A stretch of 64,000 nucleotides of DNA from Flavobacteriales bacterium (GTDB taxonomy: Bacteria; Bacteroidota; Bacteroidia; Flavobacteriales_F; PHOS-HE28). The notes under the pieces are model-generated. The model was not told the origin of the DNA. It made no database searches and saw nothing but the letters and a program-made list of their open reading frames with translations. How positions within the stretch are numbered: the stretch's first letter is position 1; each line of letters starts with the position of its first letter. The position numbers and the translations under genes were made by a program. Positions 24,365-32,121 of this stretch are shown piece after piece. The stretch is taken from assembly GCA_016702645.1 (NCBI GenBank), contig JADJDP010000003.1, positions 62,001 to 126,000 of the forward strand. The letters are read 5' to 3'.

Positions 24365-25353
24365 TGGACCTCCGATGGCTGGCCACCGGATGGCTTTCGA
24401 TCCTGGCCGGGCTGTGTACGATGACATCGTCCGCCCAGTCCTTCGACCTCTAACAGTTCGATCAGCTTTTTCGTCCGCGACTTCGGATGGATGCTCGCTG
24501 GACACCGCAGTTGGCTTTCGAGGATACGGATGCGCGCTACGAGGAGCGCTCCGCTACCGGCGTGTTCACCTTTCCGGTGTGCAAACGTTGGAGCGCGGGC
24601 ATCGATCTCCATGCGAAAGGGGAAGGCGTTGGAGAACTGCTGAAGAACGCGGTGCGGATCCGTGCATCACAGGTGATGGGCAACGCGCGTTTCGGCACGC
24701 GACAATTGCTGCTTGATGATGGCACGCGGAACCTCCACAGCATGTCGCTGGGTGCCTTGGGCATCAGCCTCACCAAGAAGTACCGTGTGCTGTTCTGGAG
24801 CGTGAACGCCAACGTGAGCGAGGAGAAGGATACGTTCGGCCAAGCCGTTCCCCGCTTCAACGGCGTCATTGGGAAGTTGCACGTGAAGGGCGTGCGCAAG
24901 CAGTTCTTCTATGGTCTCACGGTCGCCGTGAGCGATGGCCTGAACGTGCCATTGCCCTTCCTTGGCGGAACGGCACCCATGGGCGATCGATGGAGCTTCC
25001 AGTACGTGCTGCCCTTGCAACTGGCACTGGGCTACAAGGCTTCTTCCGACCTCCGCTTCCAGTTCGGTTTGGGTGGCGATGGATACCGGAGCGGCTTCGC
25101 GCAGGGCGATGAACGCGTGAACATCAACTACACCGCGCTCCGTGTGTTCGCGAACGTGCGCCACCGGCTTACGCCACATCTTCAACTGCGCGCAGAGGTG
25201 AGCGGGCTTGCTGCGCACAGCCTTCGTCTGCCCAATGCAGAAGATGAACTGGAGCGTTTTGCGATATCGCCGGGTGTGCAGGTAATGGCGGGCGTCAACG
25301 TGTTCTTCGGTGGAAGCACCTTGGAGCGCTTGATGGACGACGTGTTGAAGTGA
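24364..25353 (+). CDS. Outer-membrane beta-barrel protein (DUF6268-like), interrupted by an in-frame TAA
   Basis: Reading from ATG 24364 gives a clear signal peptide (WLSILAGLCTMTSSAQ) and then SFDL, a TAA at 24451-24453, and in the same frame QFDQLFRPRLRM...DARWTPQLAF. A single change (TAA to TAC, giving SFDLYQFDQLF) would restore one 329-residue protein. The mature part has barrel-like strands (RFQFGLGGDGYRSGF; GVQVMAGVNVFFGG) and resembles DUF6268. A second start at 24487 would make a protein without a signal peptide, so I treat this as one gene with a stop, either a sequencing error or recent inactivation. Confidence 0.65.
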
Positions 25354-25357
25354 CCGA

Positions 25358-26155
25358 TCAGCCGCGCAACGGCGCCGGTATCACGCACACCGGGATCGGC
25401 TCCACCTTGTGCCTGTTCGCCGCTTTGCGCTTGTCGAAGATCGCAAGCACCTGTAGTTGTCGCGCCGTCAGCCCCAGCAACGCAGGGTCCTCGCCGCGTT
25501 CGCGCAGGTCCATGGCCCATTCCAGTTCAGGATAGCTCGCACCGATCTGGTCCTCGTCGCTGCGATCATCGCCCCATAGGCCATCGGTGGGTTTCGCCAG
25601 CATGATGCTGTCGATGATCCCGAGCTCGCGCCCAACGGCATACACTTCCGTCTTCGTGAGATCCGCGATGGGAGAGAGGTCCACCCCGCCATCACCGTAC
25701 TTGGTGAAGAAGCCCACGCCGAAGTCTTCCACCTTGTTGCCGGTACCCGCGACGAGGTAGCGATGCAGCCCAGCGAAATAGTACAGTGCGGTCATGCGCA
25801 GTCGGGCACGTGTGTTCGCCAGAGCGAGTTCCATCAACGTCATGTTCTCGTGCTTTGGCAAGACGGCAACCATCTGGTCGAACACAGGGGTCAGTTGGGC
25901 CACCTCCATGCGCACGTTCGCATGTGTCTTCCGTAGCGCTGTGATGTGCTCCTGTGCGCGCTGCACTTGGGAGGCAGCTTGATGGATCGGCATCTCCACG
26001 CAGAGCACGGGTAGGTCGGTACGGGCGCACAACGCGCTGGTCACCGCGCTATCGATGCCGCCGCTCACGCCCACCACGAAGCCCTCTTGTTTCGCACCCA
26101 GGCAGTAGTCCTTCAGCCAGGTGGTGATGTGGTCGATGACCTTGGCGGTATGCAT
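25358..26155 (-). CDS. nadE: NAD(+) synthase, ammonia-type
   Basis: A 265-residue NAD synthetase that amidates deamido-NAD using ATP in the cytoplasm. The PP-loop SGGIDSAVTSAL (residues 31-42), the GTGNKVEDFGVGFFTKYGDGGVDLSPIADLTK stretch and the C-terminal substrate-lid DDRSDEDQIG are conserved. The short length and lack of an N-terminal glutaminase domain indicate use of free ammonia, unlike the two-domain type. It lies 3' of the porin-like gene on the same strand, separated by a terminator. Confidence 0.92.
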   Translation of the reverse strand: MHTAKVIDHITTWLKDYCLGAKQEGFVVGVSGGIDSAVTSALCARTDLPVLCVEMPIHQAASQVQRAQEHITALRKTHANVRMEVAQLTPVFDQMVAVLPKHENMTLMELALANTRARLRMTALYYFAGLHRYLVAGTGNKVEDFGVGFFTKYGDGGVDLSPIADLTKTEVYAVGRELGIIDSIMLAKPTDGLWGDDRSDEDQIGASYPELEWAMDLRERGEDPALLGLTARQLQVLAIFDKRKAANRHKVEPIPVCVIPAPLRG

Positions 26156-26168
26156 GTCACAAAAGTGC

Positions 26169-26200
26169 GAAGCCCCTCCGCCGGATGGTGGAAGGGCTTC
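26169..26200 (-). terminator. Rho-independent-like terminator after the porin-like gene
   Basis: A 14-bp stem with one mismatch (GAAGCCC... paired with ...GGGCTTC) and the loop GGAT. On the minus strand it is followed by a short T run (CACTTTTG). It separates the porin-like gene from nadE. Confidence 0.6.
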
Positions 26201-26220
26201 AGATGAATTCGGTCCACCGA

Positions 26221-26946
26221 TCAGAAGAACACACCCATGGTAAGCTCCAGGTAGTGCGCCTTGGCCTTGGCGCCCTCGATGTCGAGGATGTTGGTGAAGC
26301 CGTTGTTGTAGGTGATGCCCACGAGCAGGCTCGTATTGCCGCTGAAGTTGTATTCCATGCCAGCCCCCACGATCAACGAGGCCTTGTACAGCATGATATC
26401 ACTCTGGATGTCCTCGTCCTTGTCCTCCACGAATTCCGTTACAATGGGTTCATCATTGAAACTTCCGTTCACCGTGGGGACCACTTGGTCGGCCTTCGCG
26501 CGGATATTGAAGCCGTTGCCGAAACCGATCTGGCCGAAGTAGCGGATGTAGCCGATCTCGTTCGTCATCATCTTGATCGTGAGCGGTACCTCGATGTATT
26601 GGAGTTTCACGTCGGTCTCGAGGTCCTTCTTCCTCAGGCTGGTGTTCCCCAATTCGTAGTACGAGAACTCCTCCTTCCACTTGCCGGTGATATTGTTCAG
26701 GAACAAGCCGGATGCGAAGCGGTAGTTGCCCGCCGTGCCGATCGGGAACTCCGCGAGCAGCCCGAAGGTGTAGCCGAAGCCGCTACCATTGCCATCGAGG
26801 CCATCCGTCTCGGGCCGGATGAAGCCCATGTTGGGTGCCAGCTTCAAGCCGAAGCGCACACCCTCCGTGTCGGCGGCGTCCTGTGCGTTCAAGGTGGAAG
26901 AGCAAGCGAGGAACGCTGCTGCGAGAATTGCGAAGGCCTTGTTCAT
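26221..26946 (-). CDS. Outer-membrane beta-barrel (porin family, OMP_b-brl) protein
   Basis: This 241-residue protein begins MNKAFAILAAAFLACSSTLNAQ, a signal peptide cleaved after about residue 22. The mature part runs GVRFGLKLAPNMGFIRPE...GYTFGLLAEFPIG...and ends YLELTMGVFF, the usual strand pattern and aromatic C-terminus of Bacteroidota porin-family proteins. The function is unknown and it may be a structural barrel. On its strand a TACTTTTG box (26974-26981) lies 27 nt upstream; the divergent gldB start is at 26984. Confidence 0.75.
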   Translation of the reverse strand: MNKAFAILAAAFLACSSTLNAQDAADTEGVRFGLKLAPNMGFIRPETDGLDGNGSGFGYTFGLLAEFPIGTAGNYRFASGLFLNNITGKWKEEFSYYELGNTSLRKKDLETDVKLQYIEVPLTIKMMTNEIGYIRYFGQIGFGNGFNIRAKADQVVPTVNGSFNDEPIVTEFVEDKDEDIQSDIMLYKASLIVGAGMEYNFSGNTSLLVGITYNNGFTNILDIEGAKAKAHYLELTMGVFF

Positions 26947-26983
26947 AGGTTTGTGGGCTCGTTTTCGGACGGTCAAAAGTAAC

Positions 26984-28003
26984 GTGCTGCCGCTTCGCCC
27001 AACCAAGACCGTGCTGATCATGGTCGCCTCCCTTGCGGTGGCGTGTTCCGGCGACCCCGTCGTGGAGGTGGAACCATCGGAGGACCTCGACCTGCGCATC
27101 GGACGCTTGGACCAAGAGCTCTTCCATGCGGCACCCGACAGCATGGCCTCCGTCAGCCTTAAGGCATACGCCACTTACGGCGAGTTCTACCGGGTGTACA
27201 TAGAGCAGATCTTGCAAGGAGCGCCGATCAACGATCCCCGCCTGCCCATGGTACTGCACCGCTTCGTCCTCGATCCCGATTGGAGCGATGCCCAACGTGC
27301 CGTGGACAGCACGCTCGGCGACATGGAACCACAGCGTGTGCAGTTCGAGGAGGCGTTCGGTCGGTTGCACACCTTGTTCCCAGACAGTTTGGTGCCGCGC
27401 GTGGTCGCGTTCAACTCCGGCTTCAACTACGGCATCTTCCCCACCGACAGCGTACTTGGTATCGGTGTGGAATGGTTCATCGGCAAGGACCACCCCGTGA
27501 TCGGCTACCTCGCTCCCGAAGCATTTCCGCAGTATGTGAAGGACCGGATGACGCCGGAGATGCTCGTGCCCAGCGCGGTCAAAGGCTGGTTGCTGGTGCA
27601 TTACACACGCGACATCCGGGGAGCCGACCTCCTCACCAATTTGGTGGAGACCGGCAAGGTGATGGCCCTCCTCGATGTGTTGTTGCCCGAAACCGATCCA
27701 CACCTGAAGTTCGCCTTCAGCAGGGAGCAACTCGCTTGGTGTAAAGCGAACGAATTCCTGGTGTGGAAGGAGATCGTGAGCAAGGATGAGCTTTACAGCA
27801 AGGACAATGACCTCATCGCACGGCTGATGAACGATGGTCCCTTCACGAACGGATTTCCGCACGAGAGTCCCGGGCACATCGGCGAGTGGATCGGCTATCG
27901 GATGGTGATGGCCTATATGAAGCAGAACCCGAAGACCTCCTACGCGCAGTTGCTTGCGCTCAAGGATCCGCGCCTGATCCTGAAGGACTACAAACCGCGC
28001 TGA
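26984..28003 (+). CDS. gldB: Gliding motility lipoprotein GldB
   Basis: A 339-residue lipoprotein needed for gliding and T9SS function in Flavobacteria. The start GTG 26984 gives VLPLRPTKTVLIMVASLAVACSG with lipobox AVAC. The body carries GldB-like blocks (FNSGFNYGIFPTDSVLGIGVEWFIGKDHPVIGYL; FPQYVKDRMTPEMLVPSAVKGWLL; GIGEWIGYRMVMAYM). The longer open frame to 26789 overlaps the divergent porin-like gene and is not a gene start. The GTG lies just after the minus-strand -7 box. gldC follows after 35 nt, as in flavobacterial gld clusters. Confidence 0.85.
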   Translation: MLPLRPTKTVLIMVASLAVACSGDPVVEVEPSEDLDLRIGRLDQELFHAAPDSMASVSLKAYATYGEFYRVYIEQILQGAPINDPRLPMVLHRFVLDPDWSDAQRAVDSTLGDMEPQRVQFEEAFGRLHTLFPDSLVPRVVAFNSGFNYGIFPTDSVLGIGVEWFIGKDHPVIGYLAPEAFPQYVKDRMTPEMLVPSAVKGWLLVHYTRDIRGADLLTNLVETGKVMALLDVLLPETDPHLKFAFSREQLAWCKANEFLVWKEIVSKDELYSKDNDLIARLMNDGPFTNGFPHESPGHIGEWIGYRMVMAYMKQNPKTSYAQLLALKDPRLILKDYKPR

Positions 28004-28038
28004 GTTCAACGTTCAATATCCCACGTGAAGCGTTTCCG

Positions 28039-28380
28039 ATGAAGACCTCCGATATCCGCCTGACCGTCCATCTCGACGACAACCATGTTCCGGAACGCAT
28101 CGATTGGGAGGCGGAGGACACCAATGCGAAGAATTCCAGCAAGGCCGTGCTGCTGAGCCTTTGGGATGCCGAGGAGAAGAACACCCTGCGCATCGATCTG
28201 TGGACGAAGGAGATGTCCGTGGAAGAGATGAAAGCTTTCTTCCACCAGAACATCCTCACCTTGGCCGATACGTTCGAGCGTGCAACCGGTGAAGGGAAGA
28301 TGGCTGCGCAAATGCGGGACTTCGGTGCCTATTTCGCGGAGCACATGCTGCCGGAATTGAAGAAGGGGCAGGGGCAGTAG
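28039..28380 (+). CDS. gldC: Gliding motility protein GldC
   Basis: A 113-residue cytoplasmic protein with the GldC pattern: MKTSDIRLTVHLDDNHVPERIDWEAED, KAVLLSLWDAEEKNTLRIDLWTKEMSVEEMKAFFHQ, then MRDFGAYFAEHMLPELKKG. GldC accompanies GldB in gliding bacteria, but its exact role is unknown. ATG 28039 gives the family's short N-terminus. The last codons are part of the inverted repeat that separates it from the convergent yihA gene (28361-28490). Confidence 0.88.
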   Translation: MKTSDIRLTVHLDDNHVPERIDWEAEDTNAKNSSKAVLLSLWDAEEKNTLRIDLWTKEMSVEEMKAFFHQNILTLADTFERATGEGKMAAQMRDFGAYFAEHMLPELKKGQGQ

Positions 28381-28490
28381 GCAGGAGCAGGGGCAAGCAT
28401 CTCGTCGATGAGAGCAGAGACCCCCCACTTCTGTTATGGGAAAATGCGCCGATCGAAGCCGGATCGATTGCCCCTGCTCCTGCCCCTTCT
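28361..28490. terminator. Long inverted repeat between convergent gldC and yihA
   Basis: AGAAGGGGCAG (28361-28371) and GAGCAGGGGCAA (28385-28396), with a 13-nt insertion between them, are complementary to the single 23-nt arm 28468-28490. Seventeen bp (28380-28396 with 28468-28484) pair without a break. It lies between convergent genes, and the outer part is inside the gldC 3' end. Either a bidirectional terminator or a repeat-derived palindrome. There is no T tract. Confidence 0.5.
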
Positions 28491-29111
28491 CTAGTGCCCC
28501 CATTCCGCGTTGATCTTCTCGATGTACTCCAGCAGTTCATCTCGACCCTTCGAGGTCTCCGAACTTGTGATGAACACGAGCGGAAGGTTCTGCCAGGTCT
28601 TCTTCAATTCACGACGCAGTAGGGCAACATGGCTCTCCACTTTGGGAGGCGATAGTTTGTCGCTCTTGGTGAAGACGATCACGAAAGGGATGCTGTTCTT
28701 TCCGAGCCAGTCGATCATGTCCAGATCGTTCGGCTGGGGTTCAAGACGCGAGTCCACCAACAGGAATACGACCTGCAGGCTTGCCCGTTCGAGCAGGTAC
28801 CGTTCGATCATCTTGTGCCATGCCTCGCGTTCGGTCTGGCTCACCTTGGCGAAGCCGTAACCGGGCAGGTCGGCGAGCATCCATGGCTTGTGGCTCTTGA
28901 GCGTTCCTTCCACCTTGAAGTGCTCCACGTTCCGCGTGCGGCCCGGTGTATTGCTCACCCGGGCCAGCTTGTTGATGTTGCAAAGCATGTTGATCAACGA
29001 ACTCTTGCCCACGTTGCTTCGACCGATGAATGCGAACTCCGGCAACGTGGGTTTCGGCCAATGCTTGGCCTCGCGGCCACTGCCAAGGTGTTCTGCAAGG
29101 AGGGACTTCAT
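28491..29111 (-). CDS. yihA: Ribosome biogenesis GTPase YihA/YsxC (EngB)
   Basis: A 206-residue small GTPase for 50S-subunit maturation. G1 is GRSNVGKSSLIN, G3 is DLPGYGFAKV and G4 is TKSD (in FTKSDKLSPP), all in the order expected for TrmE-Era-EngA superfamily EngB. An N-terminal KSLLAEHLGSGREAKHWP precedes G1, as in the family. It is on the minus strand; the preceding gene on that strand, the hydrolase, ends 71 nt upstream. The gap contains a GTGAGGTGTG/CACACCTCAC inverted repeat. Confidence 0.92.
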   Translation of the reverse strand: MKSLLAEHLGSGREAKHWPKPTLPEFAFIGRSNVGKSSLINMLCNINKLARVSNTPGRTRNVEHFKVEGTLKSHKPWMLADLPGYGFAKVSQTEREAWHKMIERYLLERASLQVVFLLVDSRLEPQPNDLDMIDWLGKNSIPFVIVFTKSDKLSPPKVESHVALLRRELKKTWQNLPLVFITSSETSKGRDELLEYIEKINAEWGH

Positions 29112-29119
29112 GGGGAGGT

Positions 29120-29173
29120 GTGAGGTGTGGGCGCGGAGGTGCGTGGTGGGAGGTGATGTGCTTCACACCTCAC
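29120..29173 (-). repeat. Inverted repeat in the hydrolase-yihA gap
   Basis: GTGAGGTGTG (29120-29129) and CACACCTCAC (29164-29173) are perfect 10-bp arms around 34 nt of G-rich, short-period sequence. On the minus strand it follows the hydrolase stop, so it could terminate that transcript, but it has no T tract. Confidence 0.35.
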
Positions 29174-29182
29174 CATCCACAT

Positions 29183-29959
29183 TTAGCCTTCGCCTTTCAT
29201 GTCCAGGGTCTTCGCCAGCCAGGTGTCCACGATGGTGTTGAACGCATCGGGGTGTTCCATCATGGCAGCGTGCCCGCAGTTGTCGATCCAATACAGCTCG
29301 CTCTGTGGGATCAACGAGTGGAACTCCTCGGCCACGTGTGGCGGCGTGATCGTGTCCTGTTTGCCCCAGATGAGGCACACGGGCATCTTCAAATTGGGCA
29401 GGTCCTTGGCCATGTTGTGGCGGATGGCGCTCTTTGCAAGGGAAAGGATGCGGATGAGCTTGGCCTTATCGTTCACCGTCTGGTAGCACTCTTCCACCAA
29501 TGCATCGGTCACATGCTTGGGGTCATGGAAAGTGAGGGCGATACGGCTGCGCAGGAATTCCTTGTCCTCGCGTCGCGGAAAGCCCCCGCCGAACGCGTTC
29601 TCATAAAGGCCACTGCTGCCCGTGAGGGTCAGTGTGCGTATCCGGTCAGCGTGCTTCGTGCAATAGACCAAGGCCACATGCCCGCCGAGGGAATTGCCCA
29701 ATAAGTTGATCTCCGAAAAGCCCTTGTGCCGGACGAAACGGTCCAGGAAGTCCGCCAACGCGGGCACATTGGTATTGAGCATGGGCAACGTGTACAGCGG
29801 CAGCATCGGCATCACCACCCGGTACTTCCTGCTGAAATGGGCGATGGGTCCTTCGAAGTTGCTGAGTGCCCCGAAGAGCCCGTGCAGGAAGATCAACGGC
29901 GGTCCATCGCCCACGTCGATGTAGGTGAACTCGCCTTCTTCCTTCAGTGAATGCTCCAT
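29183..29959 (-). CDS. Alpha/beta hydrolase
   Basis: A 258-residue alpha/beta-hydrolase-fold protein with oxyanion motif HGLFGALSNF, nucleophile elbow GNSLGGHVALVY (Ser), acid near WGKQDTITPP and histidine in NCGHAAMMEHP. The complete Ser-Asp-His triad makes it catalytically competent; substrates of this branch are unpredictable. It has no signal peptide, so it is cytoplasmic. I chose ATG 29959 (MEHSLKEEGE); the frame to 30055 adds a run with no family features. Confidence 0.82.
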   Translation of the reverse strand: MEHSLKEEGEFTYIDVGDGPPLIFLHGLFGALSNFEGPIAHFSRKYRVVMPMLPLYTLPMLNTNVPALADFLDRFVRHKGFSEINLLGNSLGGHVALVYCTKHADRIRTLTLTGSSGLYENAFGGGFPRREDKEFLRSRIALTFHDPKHVTDALVEECYQTVNDKAKLIRILSLAKSAIRHNMAKDLPNLKMPVCLIWGKQDTITPPHVAEEFHSLIPQSELYWIDNCGHAAMMEHPDAFNTIVDTWLAKTLDMKGEG

Positions 29960-30336
29960 ACGGGTCGGCACAACGCTATCCGTCCAAAGGTAGCCGCTCA
30001 CCCACATTCGGAAACCCGCGCCCAATGGGCTTTCCACACGAGGCTGTGGATGCATTGCGGGTTGCTCATCCGCGCGAAGGTCAGTGTCTGGTCAGCTTGC
30101 TGGTTACCGGATCGCCCGAATCCGATGACCCACAATTTTGAGCAAGGATTGTTGATATCCCCCACAAATTCCCACGCTTGAAAATGGCATTGTAATAGGC
30201 TCATCTAGGGCATTTCACAACTTTGGGCTAGCTTCGCCGTTGAAGATTTATCAACAAGAAAGCAGAACTGGGGGAGATCGTGGGAATAAGTGGGTGAACC
30301 CGCCTATTTTCGCCGCCATTCCTGCTCGAATGCACT
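29960..30336. other. 377-nt regulatory region before the dcw cluster
   Basis: No gene here. The right half is A/T-rich compared with its surroundings (from about 30130), and holds the MraZ-box-like repeats and a -7-like box, so it is the control region of the dcw cluster. The left half also serves the divergent hydrolase gene. Confidence 0.6.
30271..30294 (+). promoter_or_regulatory. MraZ-box-like direct repeats
   Basis: GGGG, TGGG and TGGG at 30271, 30281 and 30291 have an exact 10-nt period, and the second and third carry TGGG as in the TGGGN repeats that MraZ binds upstream of its own gene. They lie 43-66 nt before the mraZ ATG, consistent with autorepression. A TATTTTCG box at 30305-30312 may be the -7 element. 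Confidence 0.55.
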
Positions 30337-30801
30337 ATGCTGGATCTACTCGGGGAATACCCAAGCACCTTGGACGCCAAGAGCCGCGTGCTCTTGCCCG
30401 CCGCGCTGAAGAAGCAGCTCGGTGGGGAGGCGGCGAAGGGCTTCGTGGTGAACCGCGATGTGTTCAGCCAGTGCCTCGTGCTGTACCCGAAGGAGGAGTG
30501 GAACAAGACCAGCGCCGATGTGCGCCGGTTGAACCGCTTCGACCCGGACAACGTGGAGTTCATCCGGCTGTTCCTCAATGGGGCAACGCCGGTGGAACTC
30601 GACGCCAACGGGCGCTTGCTCATTCCCAAAACGCTGATGGACTATGCCAAGCTTGGCAAGGACATCGTGTTCTCGGGCATGGGCGATCGCATCGAGGTAT
30701 GGAGCGAGGAACTGCACAAGCGCACGCTGAGCGGGAAAGTGGACTTCAAGTCATTGGCAGCGAAAGTCATGGGCGGTAGCCCCAAAGCCAATGGCGCATG
30801 A
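30337..30801 (+). CDS. mraZ: Transcriptional regulator / division protein MraZ
   Basis: A 154-residue AbrB-fold protein with the two internal repeats of MraZ, each marked by a D-x-x-x-R motif (STLDAKSRVLLP near residues 10-21 and VELDANGRLLIP near 86-97). MraZ binds DNA upstream of the dcw operon and represses it. The ATG 30337 (MLDLLGEYPSTLD) fits the family start; it is the first gene of the cluster and overlaps rsmH by 11 nt. Confidence 0.93.
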   Translation: MLDLLGEYPSTLDAKSRVLLPAALKKQLGGEAAKGFVVNRDVFSQCLVLYPKEEWNKTSADVRRLNRFDPDNVEFIRLFLNGATPVELDANGRLLIPKTLMDYAKLGKDIVFSGMGDRIEVWSEELHKRTLSGKVDFKSLAAKVMGGSPKANGA

Positions 30802-31696
30802 GTACCACGACCCCGTTCTTTTACAAGCCTGTCTCGAAGGATTGAACATCCGGCCGGATGGCGTCTATGTGGACGTCACCTTCGGCGGCGGCGGTCACAG
30901 CAAAGCCATCCTGGAGCGTCTCGGGCCTTTCGGCCACTTGGTCGCGTTCGATCGCGATCGCGATGCATGGAAGAACGCACCGGACGATGAGCGCTTCACG
31001 CTGGTGAAGGCGGATTTCCGCTGGCTGAAGAACCACCTGCGCTTCCTGCACATGCTGCCTGTCGATGGTCTGCTCGCGGACCTCGGTGTCAGCAGCCACC
31101 AGTTCGATACCGGTGCGCGCGGGTTCAGCATTCGCCACGATGGTCCGCTCGATATGCGAATGGACCACCGCGCGAAGACCACTGCTGCCGACATCGTGAA
31201 CGGTTACGATGATGTTCGGCTGGCGCAAGTGCTGGGCAATTATGGCGAGGTCAGCGGAGCGATGCGCGTGGCGAAAGCGATCGTGCATGCGCGTACCGCG
31301 AAACGGATCACGACCACGTTCGAATTGCTCGCCGCACTGGACCCCGTGACACCGAAGCGCGAGGAGAACAGTTTCCGCGCACAGGTCTTCCAAGCGTTGC
31401 GCATCGCGGTGAACGACGAGCTGGGATCGCTGGAAGCACTGCTGAAGCAAAGCGCCGAAGTGATCGCGCCGGGCGGAAAGCTGGTGATCATGAGCTACCA
31501 CAGCCTGGAGGATCGCCTGGTGAAGAACTGGATCCGCAGCGGCGACTTCGCCGGTGTGGAAACCAAGGACCTCTACGGTAATCGCACACGCCCCTTCAAC
31601 CCTTCGAGCAACAAGGCCATACAGCCGACAGAGGAAGAGACCGCAAGGAACCCACGGGCACGAAGCGCCCGCTTGAGAACAGCAACACGAACATGA
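30791..31696 (+). CDS. rsmH: 16S rRNA (cytosine(1402)-N4)-methyltransferase
   Basis: A 301-residue SAM-dependent methyltransferase (MraW) that N4-methylates C1402 of 16S rRNA. It begins MAHEYHDPVLLQACLEGL with SAM motif YVDVTFGGGGHSKAILE. The conserved DLGVSSHQFD, RGFSIRHDGPLDMRM, RAQVFQALRIAVNDEL and SYHSLEDRLVK blocks are all present. It overlaps mraZ by 11 nt and the next gene by 4 nt. Confidence 0.95.
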   Translation: MAHEYHDPVLLQACLEGLNIRPDGVYVDVTFGGGGHSKAILERLGPFGHLVAFDRDRDAWKNAPDDERFTLVKADFRWLKNHLRFLHMLPVDGLLADLGVSSHQFDTGARGFSIRHDGPLDMRMDHRAKTTAADIVNGYDDVRLAQVLGNYGEVSGAMRVAKAIVHARTAKRITTTFELLAALDPVTPKREENSFRAQVFQALRIAVNDELGSLEALLKQSAEVIAPGGKLVIMSYHSLEDRLVKNWIRSGDFAGVETKDLYGNRTRPFNPSSNKAIQPTEEETARNPRARSARLRTATRT

Positions 31697-32121
31697 ACCG
31701 CGTACGCGAGGAGAAGACCGAGGAAGCACCGAAGCCTGCCCGTCCGGCAGGTGGGCCGAAGAAGACGGGCGGTGCGTCGCGGTTGCCGCGCATGCTCATC
31801 GGTGTGCTGAACGGGAGCTTCCTCACCCGGGAGAAGTTGCTCGGCAACATGCCCTTCATCCTCTTCTGCGCAGGGCTCATGATCGCCTACATCGGATACG
31901 GCTACCACACCGAGCGCATTGTCCGCGACCTGGAGACCACCGGAGCCGACCTGCGTGAGCAGCGCGCGGAATACCTCACTGTGCGTGCCGATCTGGAGAA
32001 GCAGGAACAACAGAGCCAGGTGGCCGGTCGCATCGAGGGACTTGGATTGAAGGAAAGCCGCGTACCACCGGTGAAGCTCGCGGTGGACGAGGATGAACTT
32101 GAAACCACGCGCACTCCATGA
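31693..32121 (+). CDS. ftsL: FtsL-like division membrane protein
   Basis: This 142-residue protein has a basic Pro/Lys-rich cytosolic tail, one membrane helix (about residues 53-72, MPFILFCAGLMIAYIGYGYH) and a short coiled-coil-like periplasmic region (RIVRDLETTGADLREQRAEYLTVRADLEKQEQQSQ). That layout and its place between rsmH and ftsI are those of FtsL, which bridges FtsQ/FtsB to the FtsW-FtsI septal synthase. The sequence itself is poorly conserved, so the name rests on topology and position. Confidence 0.8.
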   Translation: MNRVREEKTEEAPKPARPAGGPKKTGGASRLPRMLIGVLNGSFLTREKLLGNMPFILFCAGLMIAYIGYGYHTERIVRDLETTGADLREQRAEYLTVRADLEKQEQQSQVAGRIEGLGLKESRVPPVKLAVDEDELETTRTP

